Below, one piece after another: positions 47,921-57,669 of a DNA stretch of 64,000 nt (its first letter is position 1; the number at the start of each line of letters is the position of its first letter). Below the pieces are notes generated by a model that saw only the letters and a program-made list of their open reading frames with translations, did not search any database and had not been told where the DNA came from. This DNA is from Aquila chrysaetos chrysaetos. Its lineage: Eukaryota > Chordata > Aves > Accipitriformes > Accipitridae. Both the position numbers and the translations under genes were made by a program. Location of the stretch: the NCBI RefSeq assembly GCF_900496995.4, contig NW_024470326.1:248001-312000 (forward strand). The letters are read 5' to 3'.

Positions 47921-48823
47921 TCCCCATTGCAGGCTGTCCTACACTGTCCTATGCCTGTGCTGGTTTCCCGGCGGACATTAGCTATGTCCCCATTTCCCCA
48001 CCACACTTGGACCCTGGGATCTCCCAAGGCATACTGATGCCCTCCTGTACTTACTGGATGTTGTTTTAAACACAAAGCTGTGGTTAAGCAAGGATTGGCA
48101 TTTGAGTATCCTCATGTTGGAAATGTATTTCTGTATATGTGCACTAACTCCCTTGTTTCAGCCCATTGACTCTTGTCCTTGTGTCTTCTGCCATGGACAC
48201 GAGCCTGACTCTGTCTTCCTGGGAACACTGCAATGCTGCTGCATATTTCACCCAAGATCTTCCTTTCTCCAGGCTGGACAAGCCCAGTTCCCTCAGCCTC
48301 TCCTCACAGGTAGAGTCTTCCTGCCTCAGACCATTAGGGGGGCCCTTTGCTAAATGGCTCCAGCTTGCTAACATCTTTCCTGTACTGGGATCTGAAATCT
48401 GGTCACAGTGTTCTGTAGAATCTCTTCCCCCAACCACCTGGCTGTGCTCCTGTTCGTATAGCCCAGGGTGCTCCTGTCCTCCCTTGCTTCCAAGGCACAC
48501 GGCTGCGTCCTGTCCATCTCACTGTCCACCAAGAACTTTCCAAAAGGCCTCCTTCCAGCCAGGCAGTCCCCCGCCTGTGTTGTTGCCAGGGTTACTCCCC
48601 TGCAGGGGCAGAAACTGGCATCAGTCCTTGAAGGATTTCCTGACTTTCCTGCCAGTGCATGCTCTCCTCTTCCTTGAAGCCTTTCCCTGAGCACAGGACC
48701 TGGAGACCATTTCAGTAAAGACTCAGGCACAGCAGGCATTCATTCCTTCAGGACGCTGCAGGTAATGAAAGAGAAGGACGTGCTTAATGGAGTTGCCTAC
48801 CAAGGTGGGAAATGCCACAGTAA
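47921..48823 (-). repeat. Antisense CR1-derived sequence left of provirus B1
   Basis: CTTTCTCCAGGCTGGACAAG (48263-48282) and CCTCAGCCTCTCCTCA are typical of the antisense CR1 3' region. 48750-48828 is the reverse complement of about 59860-59935 (ACCAAGGTGGGAAATGCCAC). No coding gene. Confidence 0.55.
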
Positions 48824-48828
48824 CCATC

Positions 48829-49593
48829 TGTAAGAGTCGGTCAGAAAATCAGCATTGTCTCAACATTGTCATCAGGAACATGAACAGTACATTACCTGAC
48901 AACGGCCTGTTTGGAGCGCAGCGGCCAATCCCAAGGACAGAATGTGCGGTACAAGGCTCCTGGAGGGTACCTGGCTAGAGCCGCTAGAGATAACCGCATA
49001 GCTACTGTCAAAAAGGATGGATTGCACCTGTTGCCATAACATCGATGAAGAAATCATGAACTCTAGACGAACTTTGCTTCATTATAATACCAAAACACAC
49101 CTCCTGGTCGAAGGCTACCCGCCTCCAAGACTTACCACGCCTCAGACACTGACCCTGCGCCTGCGTGATAGCCTTGCTCGAGAAGGGCGGAGATATGATA
49201 ATTGTATTCTGAGAAGGGCGGAGACTCCTGAGGCAGAGGTGGAGCAAGGTGTGTTACTAAGCATAAAAGATGACTTCTGAACAATGGGAATTTGAAGCTT
49301 CCCCACCAAGGACCACGACGATCGACGACGCAGCATTAGCTGGACCCGGGACCGTTAGGACGTCTTGAGATCAGCGGTGGTAGCTATAACCTCTTTTCCT
49401 CCTCTCTCTAAACTTAACTTTACTTTCTCCTTTCTCTCACCCATCTCTAAGTATCGCGTGCCTCTTCACAGGCAATACAATAAAGTTTTACTGTGTGATT
49501 ACTGCTATCCCCTTTGGTGTTGGTCACCTTAATTTTGCACTTTCGAGATCGTAGCAAACGAACCATCACGAGTCCACCGAGTGGACCGTGACA
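48829..49593 (+). mobile_element. 5' LTR of provirus B1 (765 bp)
   Basis: TGTAAGAG...CCGTGACA. GAGAAGGGCGGAGA occurs twice (49180-49193 and 49211-49224), a possible enhancer pair, just upstream of a TATA-like CATAAAAG (49262-49269). AATAAA at 49479-49484. Pyrimidine-rich stretch at 49395-49450. Confidence 0.95.
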
Positions 49594-49599
49594 TTAAAC

Positions 49600-49617
49600 T
49601 GGCGTCACGCACAGGAT
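49600..49617 (+). promoter_or_regulatory. Primer-binding site of provirus B1
   Basis: TGGCGTCACGCACAGGAT, six bases after the LTR. It starts TGGCGT and ends CAGGAT like the tRNA-Ser site of B2 but differs in the middle (12 of 18 shared). The tRNA is not assigned. Confidence 0.6.
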
Positions 49618-50060
49618 CCTGAGAGACAGAGGGGTGCAGGTTTTGTGTGGTTTGTAACAGGGGAAGAACGTTTCGTTCCAGCCGCACCTGGCCCTACACC
49701 TTAAAGGGTGAGAGGTGTCCAGAAAGCAAGGGGGGCGATTCGGGATTTCCGCACACCGCACACACCTCAGTGTATTTCACCCCAAACTCGAATTGAGGGC
49801 TCTGTCTATCAGGATCAAGTGAAGGATCTCTTAGTGCAAAAAGGGGAACTGTCCTCATTAGATGAGGTTGACTACTCAGGGAAGTTGAAGGGACAAGCAG
49901 AGAAAGTCTGCACTTGTGAGCAACTAAGTTTTGACTCCCCGAAGTGAGATTTTGGTCCCTTCAGCCACTCGGGGAAGAGGAGGGCGACGCAGCAGTTGTT
50001 GCGTGTGTAGTGTAACTAAGTTTGACCTCCCCGAAGTGAGTTTGGCCCTTTGCAACAAAA

Positions 50061-50309
50061 ATGACTGAAAAGAATGGTTATCAAAACTCTCCATCAGTAA
50101 AAAATCTTGGCTCATTTTATGCACTCTTGGCAAAGTATGGAGCTCGACCCTCCCCGCCTGGGGAAGAGTGGGCTCGAGACAATTGGGCAAATTTACAGAG
50201 TGTAACAGACCGAGTGATTTCTATACAGAATGAGGCTAGATCACGGTCAGGCAAAGGCAAAGCGAATAATCTGTGCAGTTCTTGGAGCCAGCCTGGTCGC
50301 AGCAATTGA
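50061..50309 (+). pseudogene. gag: Gag N-terminal segment of provirus B1 (separate frame)
   Basis: An 82-codon frame after a 440-base leader. Its GARPSPPGEEWARDNW region parallels B2 Gag (GRSPSPPGLDWVKEKW), so it is genuine Gag N-terminus. It overlaps the main Gag frame (50230) by 80 bases but lies in a different frame, one base apart. A small indel in the overlap is the likely cause. If so, full Gag is not made from this copy, although the main frame has its own ATG. Confidence 0.7.
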
Positions 50310-51726
50310 AGACCGCTATAAGCGGCGTAGCCAGGAAAAACAAATCATAGAATCCCTTGAAAGTTTGGTACAACTTTTGCAGAAAACAACCTCCAACCTG
50401 GAAGAGCAGTTAGCAGAGAAAGAAAGAGTAATTTGCTTGTACAAACAGCAAGCAGAGGAAAAGGAGGAAGAAAATCGCTGTCTAAAAGATGCCTTGAAAG
50501 AAGAACTTTCAAAGTCTGTTGAATCATTGAATGAGATAGAAATGAAAATGGAAAAGATAGGTATTCGGCAAATAAGTCAGGTATACCCCCAAAAGGAGCT
50601 AGAGGAAGCAAGGAAACACTTCAGGGAAAACCCCCAAGTGAGGCCTTTGATTAAAGCAGAATATACTTATATAAATGATGAGGATAATGACCCACATACT
50701 ACAACTAAAGAGATACCATACACTCCCACTGAATTGGCCAAAATGAAAAGAGAATATGGGCGCCTTCCCAAAGAATCCGAAACAGAGTATGTGTGGCGTG
50801 TATCTTTAACTGGAGGGGACCAAATTCAGTTAAGTGAAAGGGAAGCTAGTGGTTACTGGGGCCACGGCGTCTTTTTAACAACAGGGGATAAACGTGCCCC
50901 ATGGTCCCTAACCCAGCGGGCTGCCTATTGGGCCGGAGGGCTGAACCCCTTGGACAGGGGGGATCCCCTAGCAATCACAGGCACAGTTGATCAATTGCTA
51001 GAAAGTGTGCACAAAACAGCTTGCCTGCAAATGATACATGAAAGGAAGTTAGTTCCCGGATGTGAATCCCCAATGATGTTGTTGGTGAATCCTGAAATCA
51101 TGACTCCTTTAATAAGGGGACTCCCAGAATCACTCAAATCTACCGGGATTGTTCTCCAAAGGACCATAGCGTCTTTAGACCCTGTAGAAAAGTTGGAGAG
51201 CTTTATTAAAGGCAAAAGAGATGAAAGTAATGTTGGCACGGACTCACCCTTTAATCATAGCTCGGCTTCTTCCCACTCAAAACATAAAAGGATGTGGACG
51301 TGGGGAGATGTAGCCCAGGAATTGATAGATTATAGCAGAAAATACGGTCCTGTGAGAACTTTGGAGGAGAAACCTAAAGGAATCCGTCAAGTAGGAGCTA
51401 AAGATCTACCCCTATCTGTTAGTAAAACTGTAACCGCTCTCACTGACTCCGCCAGTGCTGCTGACTACTCCTACTCTAACACTGGGGGAGGAGGAAGACA
51501 GCCCCTGACTCGACAGCAATGGTGGGCTTTGGGAATTAAAAAGGGAGTTACCAGAGATGTAATGGATGGTTTACCCCTTAATAAACTGAGTAAACTGATA
51601 TCAAAGTGGTATGGTCCGAAACAACACCCACAGCACTTAGGGTCAAATAGAGAAATCTCTCCTGTCATGCCCACAGCCGCCCCCGCGGAGAGCACGGGCA
51701 ATGGGGAAAGTCAGCAGGGAAACTAG
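50230..51726 (+). CDS. gag: Gag main frame of provirus B1, coiled-coil and capsid
   Basis: 498 codons. Residues about 30-112 form a long, strongly charged heptad-rich coiled coil. A linker and capsid-like region follow, with WRVSLTGG, APWSLTQRAAYWAGGLNP and RGLPESLKSTG. The C-terminal 100 residues are polar. No CCHC zinc knuckle is visible, unlike most orthoretroviral Gags. The frame ends GN-stop directly on a GGGAAAC slippery site. The ATG at 50230 may not be the natural start, since homologous N-terminal Gag lies upstream in another frame (50061). Relationship to the coiled-coil Gags of spuma-like or ERV-L-like elements is a possibility, not shown. Confidence 0.85.
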   Translation: MRLDHGQAKAKRIICAVLGASLVAAIEDRYKRRSQEKQIIESLESLVQLLQKTTSNLEEQLAEKERVICLYKQQAEEKEEENRCLKDALKEELSKSVESLNEIEMKMEKIGIRQISQVYPQKELEEARKHFRENPQVRPLIKAEYTYINDEDNDPHTTTKEIPYTPTELAKMKREYGRLPKESETEYVWRVSLTGGDQIQLSEREASGYWGHGVFLTTGDKRAPWSLTQRAAYWAGGLNPLDRGDPLAITGTVDQLLESVHKTACLQMIHERKLVPGCESPMMLLVNPEIMTPLIRGLPESLKSTGIVLQRTIASLDPVEKLESFIKGKRDESNVGTDSPFNHSSASSHSKHKRMWTWGDVAQELIDYSRKYGPVRTLEEKPKGIRQVGAKDLPLSVSKTVTALTDSASAADYSYSNTGGGGRQPLTRQQWWALGIKKGVTRDVMDGLPLNKLSKLISKWYGPKQHPQHLGSNREISPVMPTAAPAESTGNGESQQGN

Positions 51727-51763
51727 AACCTCCGTTCCTTAGCAGTGGGCGGGGGAACGGAGG
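51717..51763 (+). promoter_or_regulatory. Programmed -1 ribosomal frameshift signal, gag to pro
   Basis: The slippery heptamer G-GGA-AAC (51717-51723) is in the Gag frame and directly followed by the gag stop TAG (51724-51726). Five bases after the heptamer a perfect 10-bp stem begins: CCTCCGTTCC (51729-51738) pairs with GGAACGGAGG (51754-51763), with a 15-base loop. The protease frame is -1 relative to gag and open from the slip site. All parts are in register. Confidence 0.88.
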
Positions 51764-52328
51764 ATGGATTTATATCCGACAGCTCACTAAAACTAACAGA
51801 GGAGATTTATTGATTACAGCTATTGTAGGTCCTAAGCGTGCACCCGTAACCTTTTTAATTGACACTGGTGCACAGATCTCTGCCCTGACTGAGGAAGATG
51901 CACAGAGGTGTGGGGTGATTCCCTCTAAGCGAAATATTTGTGTCTTGAATGCTCTAGGGTCAACAGAAGTTATGAACGTTGTTCCGGTAAAGCTGATGCT
52001 GCCGGGAGAGGAAGGCACAATCACTATTAACATGGTGGTTGGGAACATTCCGACTAACCTGTTAGGTATAGATGCCCTTAAAGGAAGGGGGTGGGAGGAT
52101 TCAGAAGGATTGTTGTGGACTTTTGGGACACCGCAGCCGAACATCAGGCTACTTCAAACTGCACCCCCTCTGCCATTTAGCAAAGTAACTAGTGTTAAAC
52201 AATATCCCCTCCCCCTGGGAGCAAAGGAAGGTATCAAACCAGTCATGCAGGAGATGCGGGGAACAAGGAGTGGTGATAAATACCCATTCTCCTTTCAACT
52301 CGCCGGTATGGCCGGTGAAAAAACCTAA
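51726..52328 (+). CDS. pro: Protease and RT N-terminus of provirus B1 (-1 frame)
   Basis: Retroviral aspartic protease that would cleave Gag-Pro-Pol. The frame is open from the gag slip site. It contains the active-site triad in LIDTGAQ (Asp codon 51861) and a C-terminal LLGIDAL motif. It continues into the RT fingers (SVKQYPLPLGAKEGIKP). After about 52255 the RT homology leaves this frame, which then runs out at 52328. Translation would need the -1 frameshift signal at 51717; an internal ATG exists at 51810. Confidence 0.85.
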   Translation, partial: EPPFLSSGRGNGGWIYIRQLTKTNRGDLLITAIVGPKRAPVTFLIDTGAQISALTEEDAQRCGVIPSKRNICVLNALGSTEVMNVVPVKLMLPGEEGTITINMVVGNIPTNLLGIDALKGRGWEDSEGLLWTFGTPQPNIRLLQTAPPLPFSKVTSVKQYPLPLGAKEGIKPVMQEMRGTRSGDKYPFSFQLAGMAGEKT

Positions 52329-54846
52329 TGGGAAGTGGAGGCTCACAGTAGATTTTCGAAGGCTGAATGCTAACACAGGGCCTCTGACTGCCGCAGTCCC
52401 TAATATGGCTGAACTGGTAATAACAATTCAGGAAAAAGCTCATCCGATCATGGCAACCATAGATGTTAAAGATATGTTTTTCATGATACCTTTGCGACCA
52501 GAAGACAGAGATCGTTTTGCTTTTACTTGGGAGGGACAACAATTTACCTTTACCCGGCTGCCTCAGGGATACAAACATTCCCCTACACTAGCTCACCACG
52601 CTTTGGCCCAAGAACTGGAGAAAATACCAAAAGCCGACGGCATAGCTGTCTACCAGTATATTGATGATATTCTCGTGGGTGGAGATGAAGAAAAGGAGGT
52701 GGGGGCAACCCAACAGAACATAATTTCTCATTTGGAGAACTTGGGTTTGCAAATTCCCCCAGAAAAGATCCAAAAACCCTCACAAGAAGTAAAGTTTTTG
52801 GGAATTTGGTGGAAAGGGGGAATGACATGTATCCCACCAGACACCCTCACTTCTCTAGATCAGATTAAAATGCCTGAATCAAAAAAGGATTTGCAGCATG
52901 CTTTAGGGTTATTGGTATTCTGGAGAAAACATATCCCAGACTTTTCTATCATTGCCAGACCTCTTTATGATTTGCTGAGAAAACGGGCCAAATGGGAATG
53001 GACTGCTTCTCAGGAAGAAGCAATGCAATTGTTAATTTTTGAAGCAACAGCTCATCAGGCTCTTGGCCCTATCCACCCTACAGACCCTTTTCAGGTAGAA
53101 TGGGGGTTTGCCACAACAGGATTGTCAGTACACATTTGGCAACGTGGTCCTGAGGGTCCAACCCGCCCTGTAGGATTTTACTCCCGTGGCTTTAAGGATG
53201 CTGAGAAGAGATATACTGCATGGGAGAAAGGTTTGTTTGTGGTTAGCATGGCTCTCATAGAAGTGGAGAAAATTACACGTCAGCAACCAATTGTGCTAAG
53301 AGGCCCGTTCAAAGTTATAAAAGCAGTCACTAACGGGACTCCCCCTCCTGACGGGGTGGCCCAGAGAGCCTCGGTACGAAAGTGGTATGCCCAGATTGAA
53401 CACTATTGTAACCTTTTCTCAGTGACTGAAGGAGCTTTAAAAAACTTAGCTATCCAAGAAACAGAAAGCCGGGATGGCAGCCAAGACAAACCTATCTCAG
53501 TTATTCAGGTAGCCCCTCCTTTCTCCCACGATCAGTCAGTGAATGCTTGGTTTACCGACGCTTCGGCAAAGCGAGAAGGAAAAGTGTGGAAATACCGGGC
53601 AGTAGCCCTCCACACTACTACTAAAGAACAGATAATAACAGAGGGAGAAGGGAGTGCCCAGGTAGGAGAATTAATTGCAGTATGGAGCGTTTTCAAGCAT
53701 GAAGCACAAACAGCTTCCCCTGTCCATATATATACTGATTCCTATGCAGTGTTTAAAGGATGTACTGAATGGCTCCCTTTCTGGGAGCAAAATGAATGGG
53801 AGGTTAACAGAATTTCAGTGTGGCAGAAGGACAAGTGGCAAGAAATCCTGAGCATTGCAAGACAAGGGAACTTTGCTGTGGGATGGGTAGCTTCTCATCA
53901 AGTAGATGGGGGCTCGGCAGGAGAATGGAACAACAAAGCTGATGAATTAGCAAGACTAGCTCCTGTACAAAAGGACCAGATCACAGAAGATTGGGATCGT
54001 TTGCTAGAATGGTTACATATAAAATGTAAACATACAGGAGCTAAAGACTTGTATCGTGAAGCCCTTGCCCGGGGCTGGCCTGTCACTAGGGAAATGTGTA
54101 AAACCTGCATATCAGCCTGTGAACAGTGCCGTACACGGCTCGAAAGACACCCCTTAGAGGATGACCCTCTGCATTTAAGAGAGGGTAAAGGCTTGTGGGA
54201 TGCTTGGCAGGTAGATTATATCGGCCCCTTTAAGAAATCAGGAGGAAAACGCTTTGTGCTGGTAGGAGTGGAGATAACATCAGGGCTAGTCCAAGCCGAA
54301 GCTTTGAACAAAGCTACGGGAGAAAAAACTGTGAAAGCACTGCGTGAATGGTTTGGAATTTTTCCAAAACCACAAGAAATACAATCTGACAATGGCTCCC
54401 ACTTCACCGCCAAAATCGTACAGGATTGGGCACGAAGCGAAGGGATTAAATGGGTCTTCCACACTCCATACTATCCACAGGCCAATGGGATTGTAGAAAG
54501 AACAAATGGTCTCTTAAAACGACTTTTGAAACCACAAGAGGGAAATTGGGATACCCGCCTATGGGAAGCTGTCAAAGGTGTAAATGACAGATGGGGGGTA
54601 AATGGATGCCCCAAAATTACTGCCTTTTGCCCGAAGGCTCCCTCTCTACTTCCCTCATTAAAGGGACCAGATGATTCTAAGAATCCAGCACATTTCCCTG
54701 GACAACCTGTCCTAGTAGAACTTCCCACTGTAGGAAGTGTGCCACTGGTATTAAAAACCCCACTGACTGTATACTCATGGGTAGCATCCGATGCCCTAGG
54801 GAAGGAGCATCAGATAAATACTCGCTGGATAATTCCATCATTTTAA
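52192..54846 (+). CDS. pol: Pol of provirus B1: RT, RNase H and integrase
   Basis: 884-codon open frame, genuine Pol from about 52258. RT: SPFNSPVWPVKKPNGKWRLT, LPQGYKHSP and the catalytic YIDD at residues 156-159. RNase H carboxylates are all present (D456, E493, D516, D572). The integrase has the H609/H614-C643/C646 zinc site and the D675, D733, E769 core with 35 residues between the last two. The C-terminal region ends IIPSF. Every catalytic motif I can check is intact. The frame is +1 relative to the protease frame; the GGGG run at 52256-52260 is the probable place of a one-base insertion. The first 22 codons from the listed ATG are out-of-frame sequence, not Pol. Confidence 0.92.
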   Translation: MLNNIPSPWEQRKVSNQSCRRCGEQGVVINTHSPFNSPVWPVKKPNGKWRLTVDFRRLNANTGPLTAAVPNMAELVITIQEKAHPIMATIDVKDMFFMIPLRPEDRDRFAFTWEGQQFTFTRLPQGYKHSPTLAHHALAQELEKIPKADGIAVYQYIDDILVGGDEEKEVGATQQNIISHLENLGLQIPPEKIQKPSQEVKFLGIWWKGGMTCIPPDTLTSLDQIKMPESKKDLQHALGLLVFWRKHIPDFSIIARPLYDLLRKRAKWEWTASQEEAMQLLIFEATAHQALGPIHPTDPFQVEWGFATTGLSVHIWQRGPEGPTRPVGFYSRGFKDAEKRYTAWEKGLFVVSMALIEVEKITRQQPIVLRGPFKVIKAVTNGTPPPDGVAQRASVRKWYAQIEHYCNLFSVTEGALKNLAIQETESRDGSQDKPISVIQVAPPFSHDQSVNAWFTDASAKREGKVWKYRAVALHTTTKEQIITEGEGSAQVGELIAVWSVFKHEAQTASPVHIYTDSYAVFKGCTEWLPFWEQNEWEVNRISVWQKDKWQEILSIARQGNFAVGWVASHQVDGGSAGEWNNKADELARLAPVQKDQITEDWDRLLEWLHIKCKHTGAKDLYREALARGWPVTREMCKTCISACEQCRTRLERHPLEDDPLHLREGKGLWDAWQVDYIGPFKKSGGKRFVLVGVEITSGLVQAEALNKATGEKTVKALREWFGIFPKPQEIQSDNGSHFTAKIVQDWARSEGIKWVFHTPYYPQANGIVERTNGLLKRLLKPQEGNWDTRLWEAVKGVNDRWGVNGCPKITAFCPKAPSLLPSLKGPDDSKNPAHFPGQPVLVELPTVGSVPLVLKTPLTVYSWVASDALGKEHQINTRWIIPSF

Positions 54847-54884
54847 TTTTCTGTATAGTATTAATCTCTTTTGCCTCAGAGAGG

Positions 54885-54911
54885 CAAGTTTTGTTTCTTT
54901 TTGTTTTGCAG
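54885..54911 (+). promoter_or_regulatory. Probable env splice acceptor
   Basis: A pyrimidine-rich run ending TTTTGCAG (AG at 54910-54911), 36 bases before the env ATG. It is well placed for a spliced env mRNA. Confidence 0.55.
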
Positions 54912-54946
54912 AAGAACTCCGAGGGACGCCAAGAACAGCATGAATT

Positions 54947-57486
54947 ATGAATCACTTAACTAGATTGATAGTACTCTTTTGTATTTTACCACTAATCTGT
55001 AGCCAAAAGAATACAGAATGGCCATGGTCCCAAGCTATTGTCCAGTATACTTGGAGTATGGGACAGTATCCCAAAGACCGTTTCCCAAACTTAGCCACTG
55101 TAGTAATGCATGATTCTGAAGTATACCACCCACTTGAGTGGGGGGAATGGGACAAAAAAGACTGGGTCCGTGTCCTGACTGGAATGACTGGAGAAAAAAT
55201 CCAAGTGGGATGTAGAAAGGTGGAAGGATCTCTTTATGAGAAAGCCTCCTCAATTACCATCTCTGGAAATCTATTGGACCCTAGTTCTAACATCACTGCG
55301 AAACTCTGTCCTACAATAGAATGGGGATGTAACAAACAGGATTTCTCATTACATGTTGCCGTCAAAAGAATGTCGGTAACTACCCCCTAGACCCAAGTAC
55401 CAATAATGTTGAAATCACCAAATCCTGTCTTAAGGAACAAGGAGATTGTTGGTATAATTTCACTTTGACCAAGCCAGTTTATGTGGTGTGCAATTGGCGA
55501 TCTAATCCACCAACCGGAGAGCTATCAGGCCTAACATTTAAATTCAAAATGAATGTTGTAACTAGGATGCTTGTTGCAGTAGTCACGCACGATGGCATAG
55601 ATACCCTCTTTATGCTAACTGACAAAGATGAAGTTATACCCTCTTTTACAGTGGTACAAGGAAATAACATCACAATAAGATGCAGACTGATCACTGAATC
55701 TCACATTGAATCCACAAACAGTTATGGAATTGGACCTCATGGCCCTATTTTGTCGTGTAAAAATCAAAACCTAGACTGTTGGTTAAACTTGACAGCTGTA
55801 CAATACTCTTATAAAGTTATGTGTGGTAAAAATAACACTAAATACTGGGGAGGATTTAAAATAGATGTTGTAATACCTACTACCCAACCAATTGTTGTGC
55901 TTAGCCCAAAAATTTTTGAAATTGGACCGTATGTGATCAGAAATACGGGCCTACAACAAATGTTGTTTAACCCGGCGTGGTCTCTCAAACGAGTTGAATT
56001 GTCTATGCAGAACAATGTTTCAGACATTCAGCCAGCTTGCTCACCTTTCCTAAAGACTTCTTACGAGGGATGGACAACCTGGCTGCAAAACGAACTCTTC
56101 CCATGAGAAGAACACAGAGAGACCTAACCGGTGTTTTGGGTACAGGATTGGGAGTTTTAAATAGCATCGATTCAGAAGTAATAATGAACAAGTTGGCTAC
56201 CTCAATTAGTGATTTGGCTAAATTACAACAGCCTTTGCGGTCTTCTTTATTGGCTTTGGGGACTAACCAGTGGCTGTTGTCAAATATATTACCAAAATGG
56301 GAAAAGGTAAATGTAAGGGACCACGAATTGATTACTGATGCACTTGGGGTGATCCAGAATAACGTCTCTTTGGCTCTCAGTTGTATCCAGGCTCAAATAT
56401 GGATGCAGTCGGTAGCCGCCTCAATTATAAGAGAAGGGGAAGAAGGCACTCTCCCCACTGAAATTCGGAAAATAATTTGGGACAGTGCCACTGATTTTGA
56501 GAAGGAACTCCAATCCTGGTGGAACCTGGTAAACTTTACTTATGATCCCGTTACAAACATAGCTACAACTTTTGTGCTTACTATATATAATGCTACCATA
56601 TACCCAATTTATCCCGTTATTGCATTAGGGTTGAACCACAACGGAACTATACTCTATCCTTTTGAGCATAGAGTATGGGCCCGAAAGGTGAATGAAAAAT
56701 GGCAAACTGTTAATTTGGAATTTTGTATTGTACGAGAACAACAAGGATTTGTTTGTGAAGGCAATGCAATTGAGGCACAAGATATTTGTTTGGATACTGA
56801 ACAAAATATTTGCCACTTTGAGATTCATCCTAATGAAAACCCTGAAACAGTACTCATATACATCGGCAAAGGCTGTGTATGTTTGAGGACTGTTTGTGAT
56901 TTTCTATCTGTAGATAAGGTAGTTGTGGAGACTAAAAATCATTCAAATTTTTGTGCTTGTAATTTCACTAAGATTGTTGGATGTGACTTTTCCTATTCGG
57001 ACCCCGGTCACATCTCACCAACTTTTGCAATCTAACTATATGTTGATTCATGAATTGTTGCCTATACCCATTGGAATGAATCTCACTTTGGTAAAACAGT
57101 TATTACAACACAAGGATTTGGTTGAGATTTTGGAGAAAATTAGGGAAAACAGACAGAAAACCTTAATAACTGTTCATCACAATGTGAAAGAAATACACCG
57201 AGTTTTAGAAAGAGTGCAAAAGGATGCAGAACATAGATGGTGGGACACACTTTTCGGATGGTCGCCTACTGCTACAGGCATCCTGAACAAGTTGTGTCAC
57301 CCCATTGTGGTTCTTTTGACATTGGTTTTGATCAGTTTGGCTTTGTCTGCAGTATTGTATGTCATAGCCTGGAGAATGATGAATCGGTTAACGCGTTTGA
57401 TGTCTGTACTGAACACATATAATATGCTTGATGTTCCATCCAATGTGGATATTCCCAAATCAATTGATGTTTTGAAACCTCATTGA
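54947..57486 (+). pseudogene. env: Env of provirus B1, in four frame segments
   Basis: Segments 54947-55390, about 55375-56106, 56037-57035 and about 56985-57486 lie in frames 2, 1, 0 and 1, so three frameshifts break the gene. The first starts with a signal peptide (LIVLFCILPLIC). The surface part has many N-x-S/T sites. A furin-like RRTQR near 56103-56117 precedes a glycine-rich hydrophobic LTGVLGTGLGVLN, the likely fusion peptide. The transmembrane subunit is long, about 460 residues, with several cysteines and a membrane anchor (IVVLLTLVLISLALSAVLYV) followed by a roughly 40-residue tail. I do not see the gammaretroviral CX6CC layout. Family is not assigned. Confidence 0.8.
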
Positions 57487-57669
57487 TTTTCTTTTTTTTT
57501 ATATATATAAACAATTTTGATTGTAATTGATACAAATTGTAGTTGCCTTTCTATCTTCTCTCCTTTTCTCTCTCTCTGTCTTTTCTTTTCCTTTTCTTCT
57601 TCCTCTTCTTTATCATGTTACCACTAAGCAGTCCTGACGTCCTGACGACCATGTTGAGCCACGGGGTGG

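Noticed and set aside
52192-52330. A second programmed frameshift between protease and RT, as in betaretroviruses
   Set aside because: The frame change is +1, not -1, and no slippery heptamer is present; a one-base gain in the G run is simpler.
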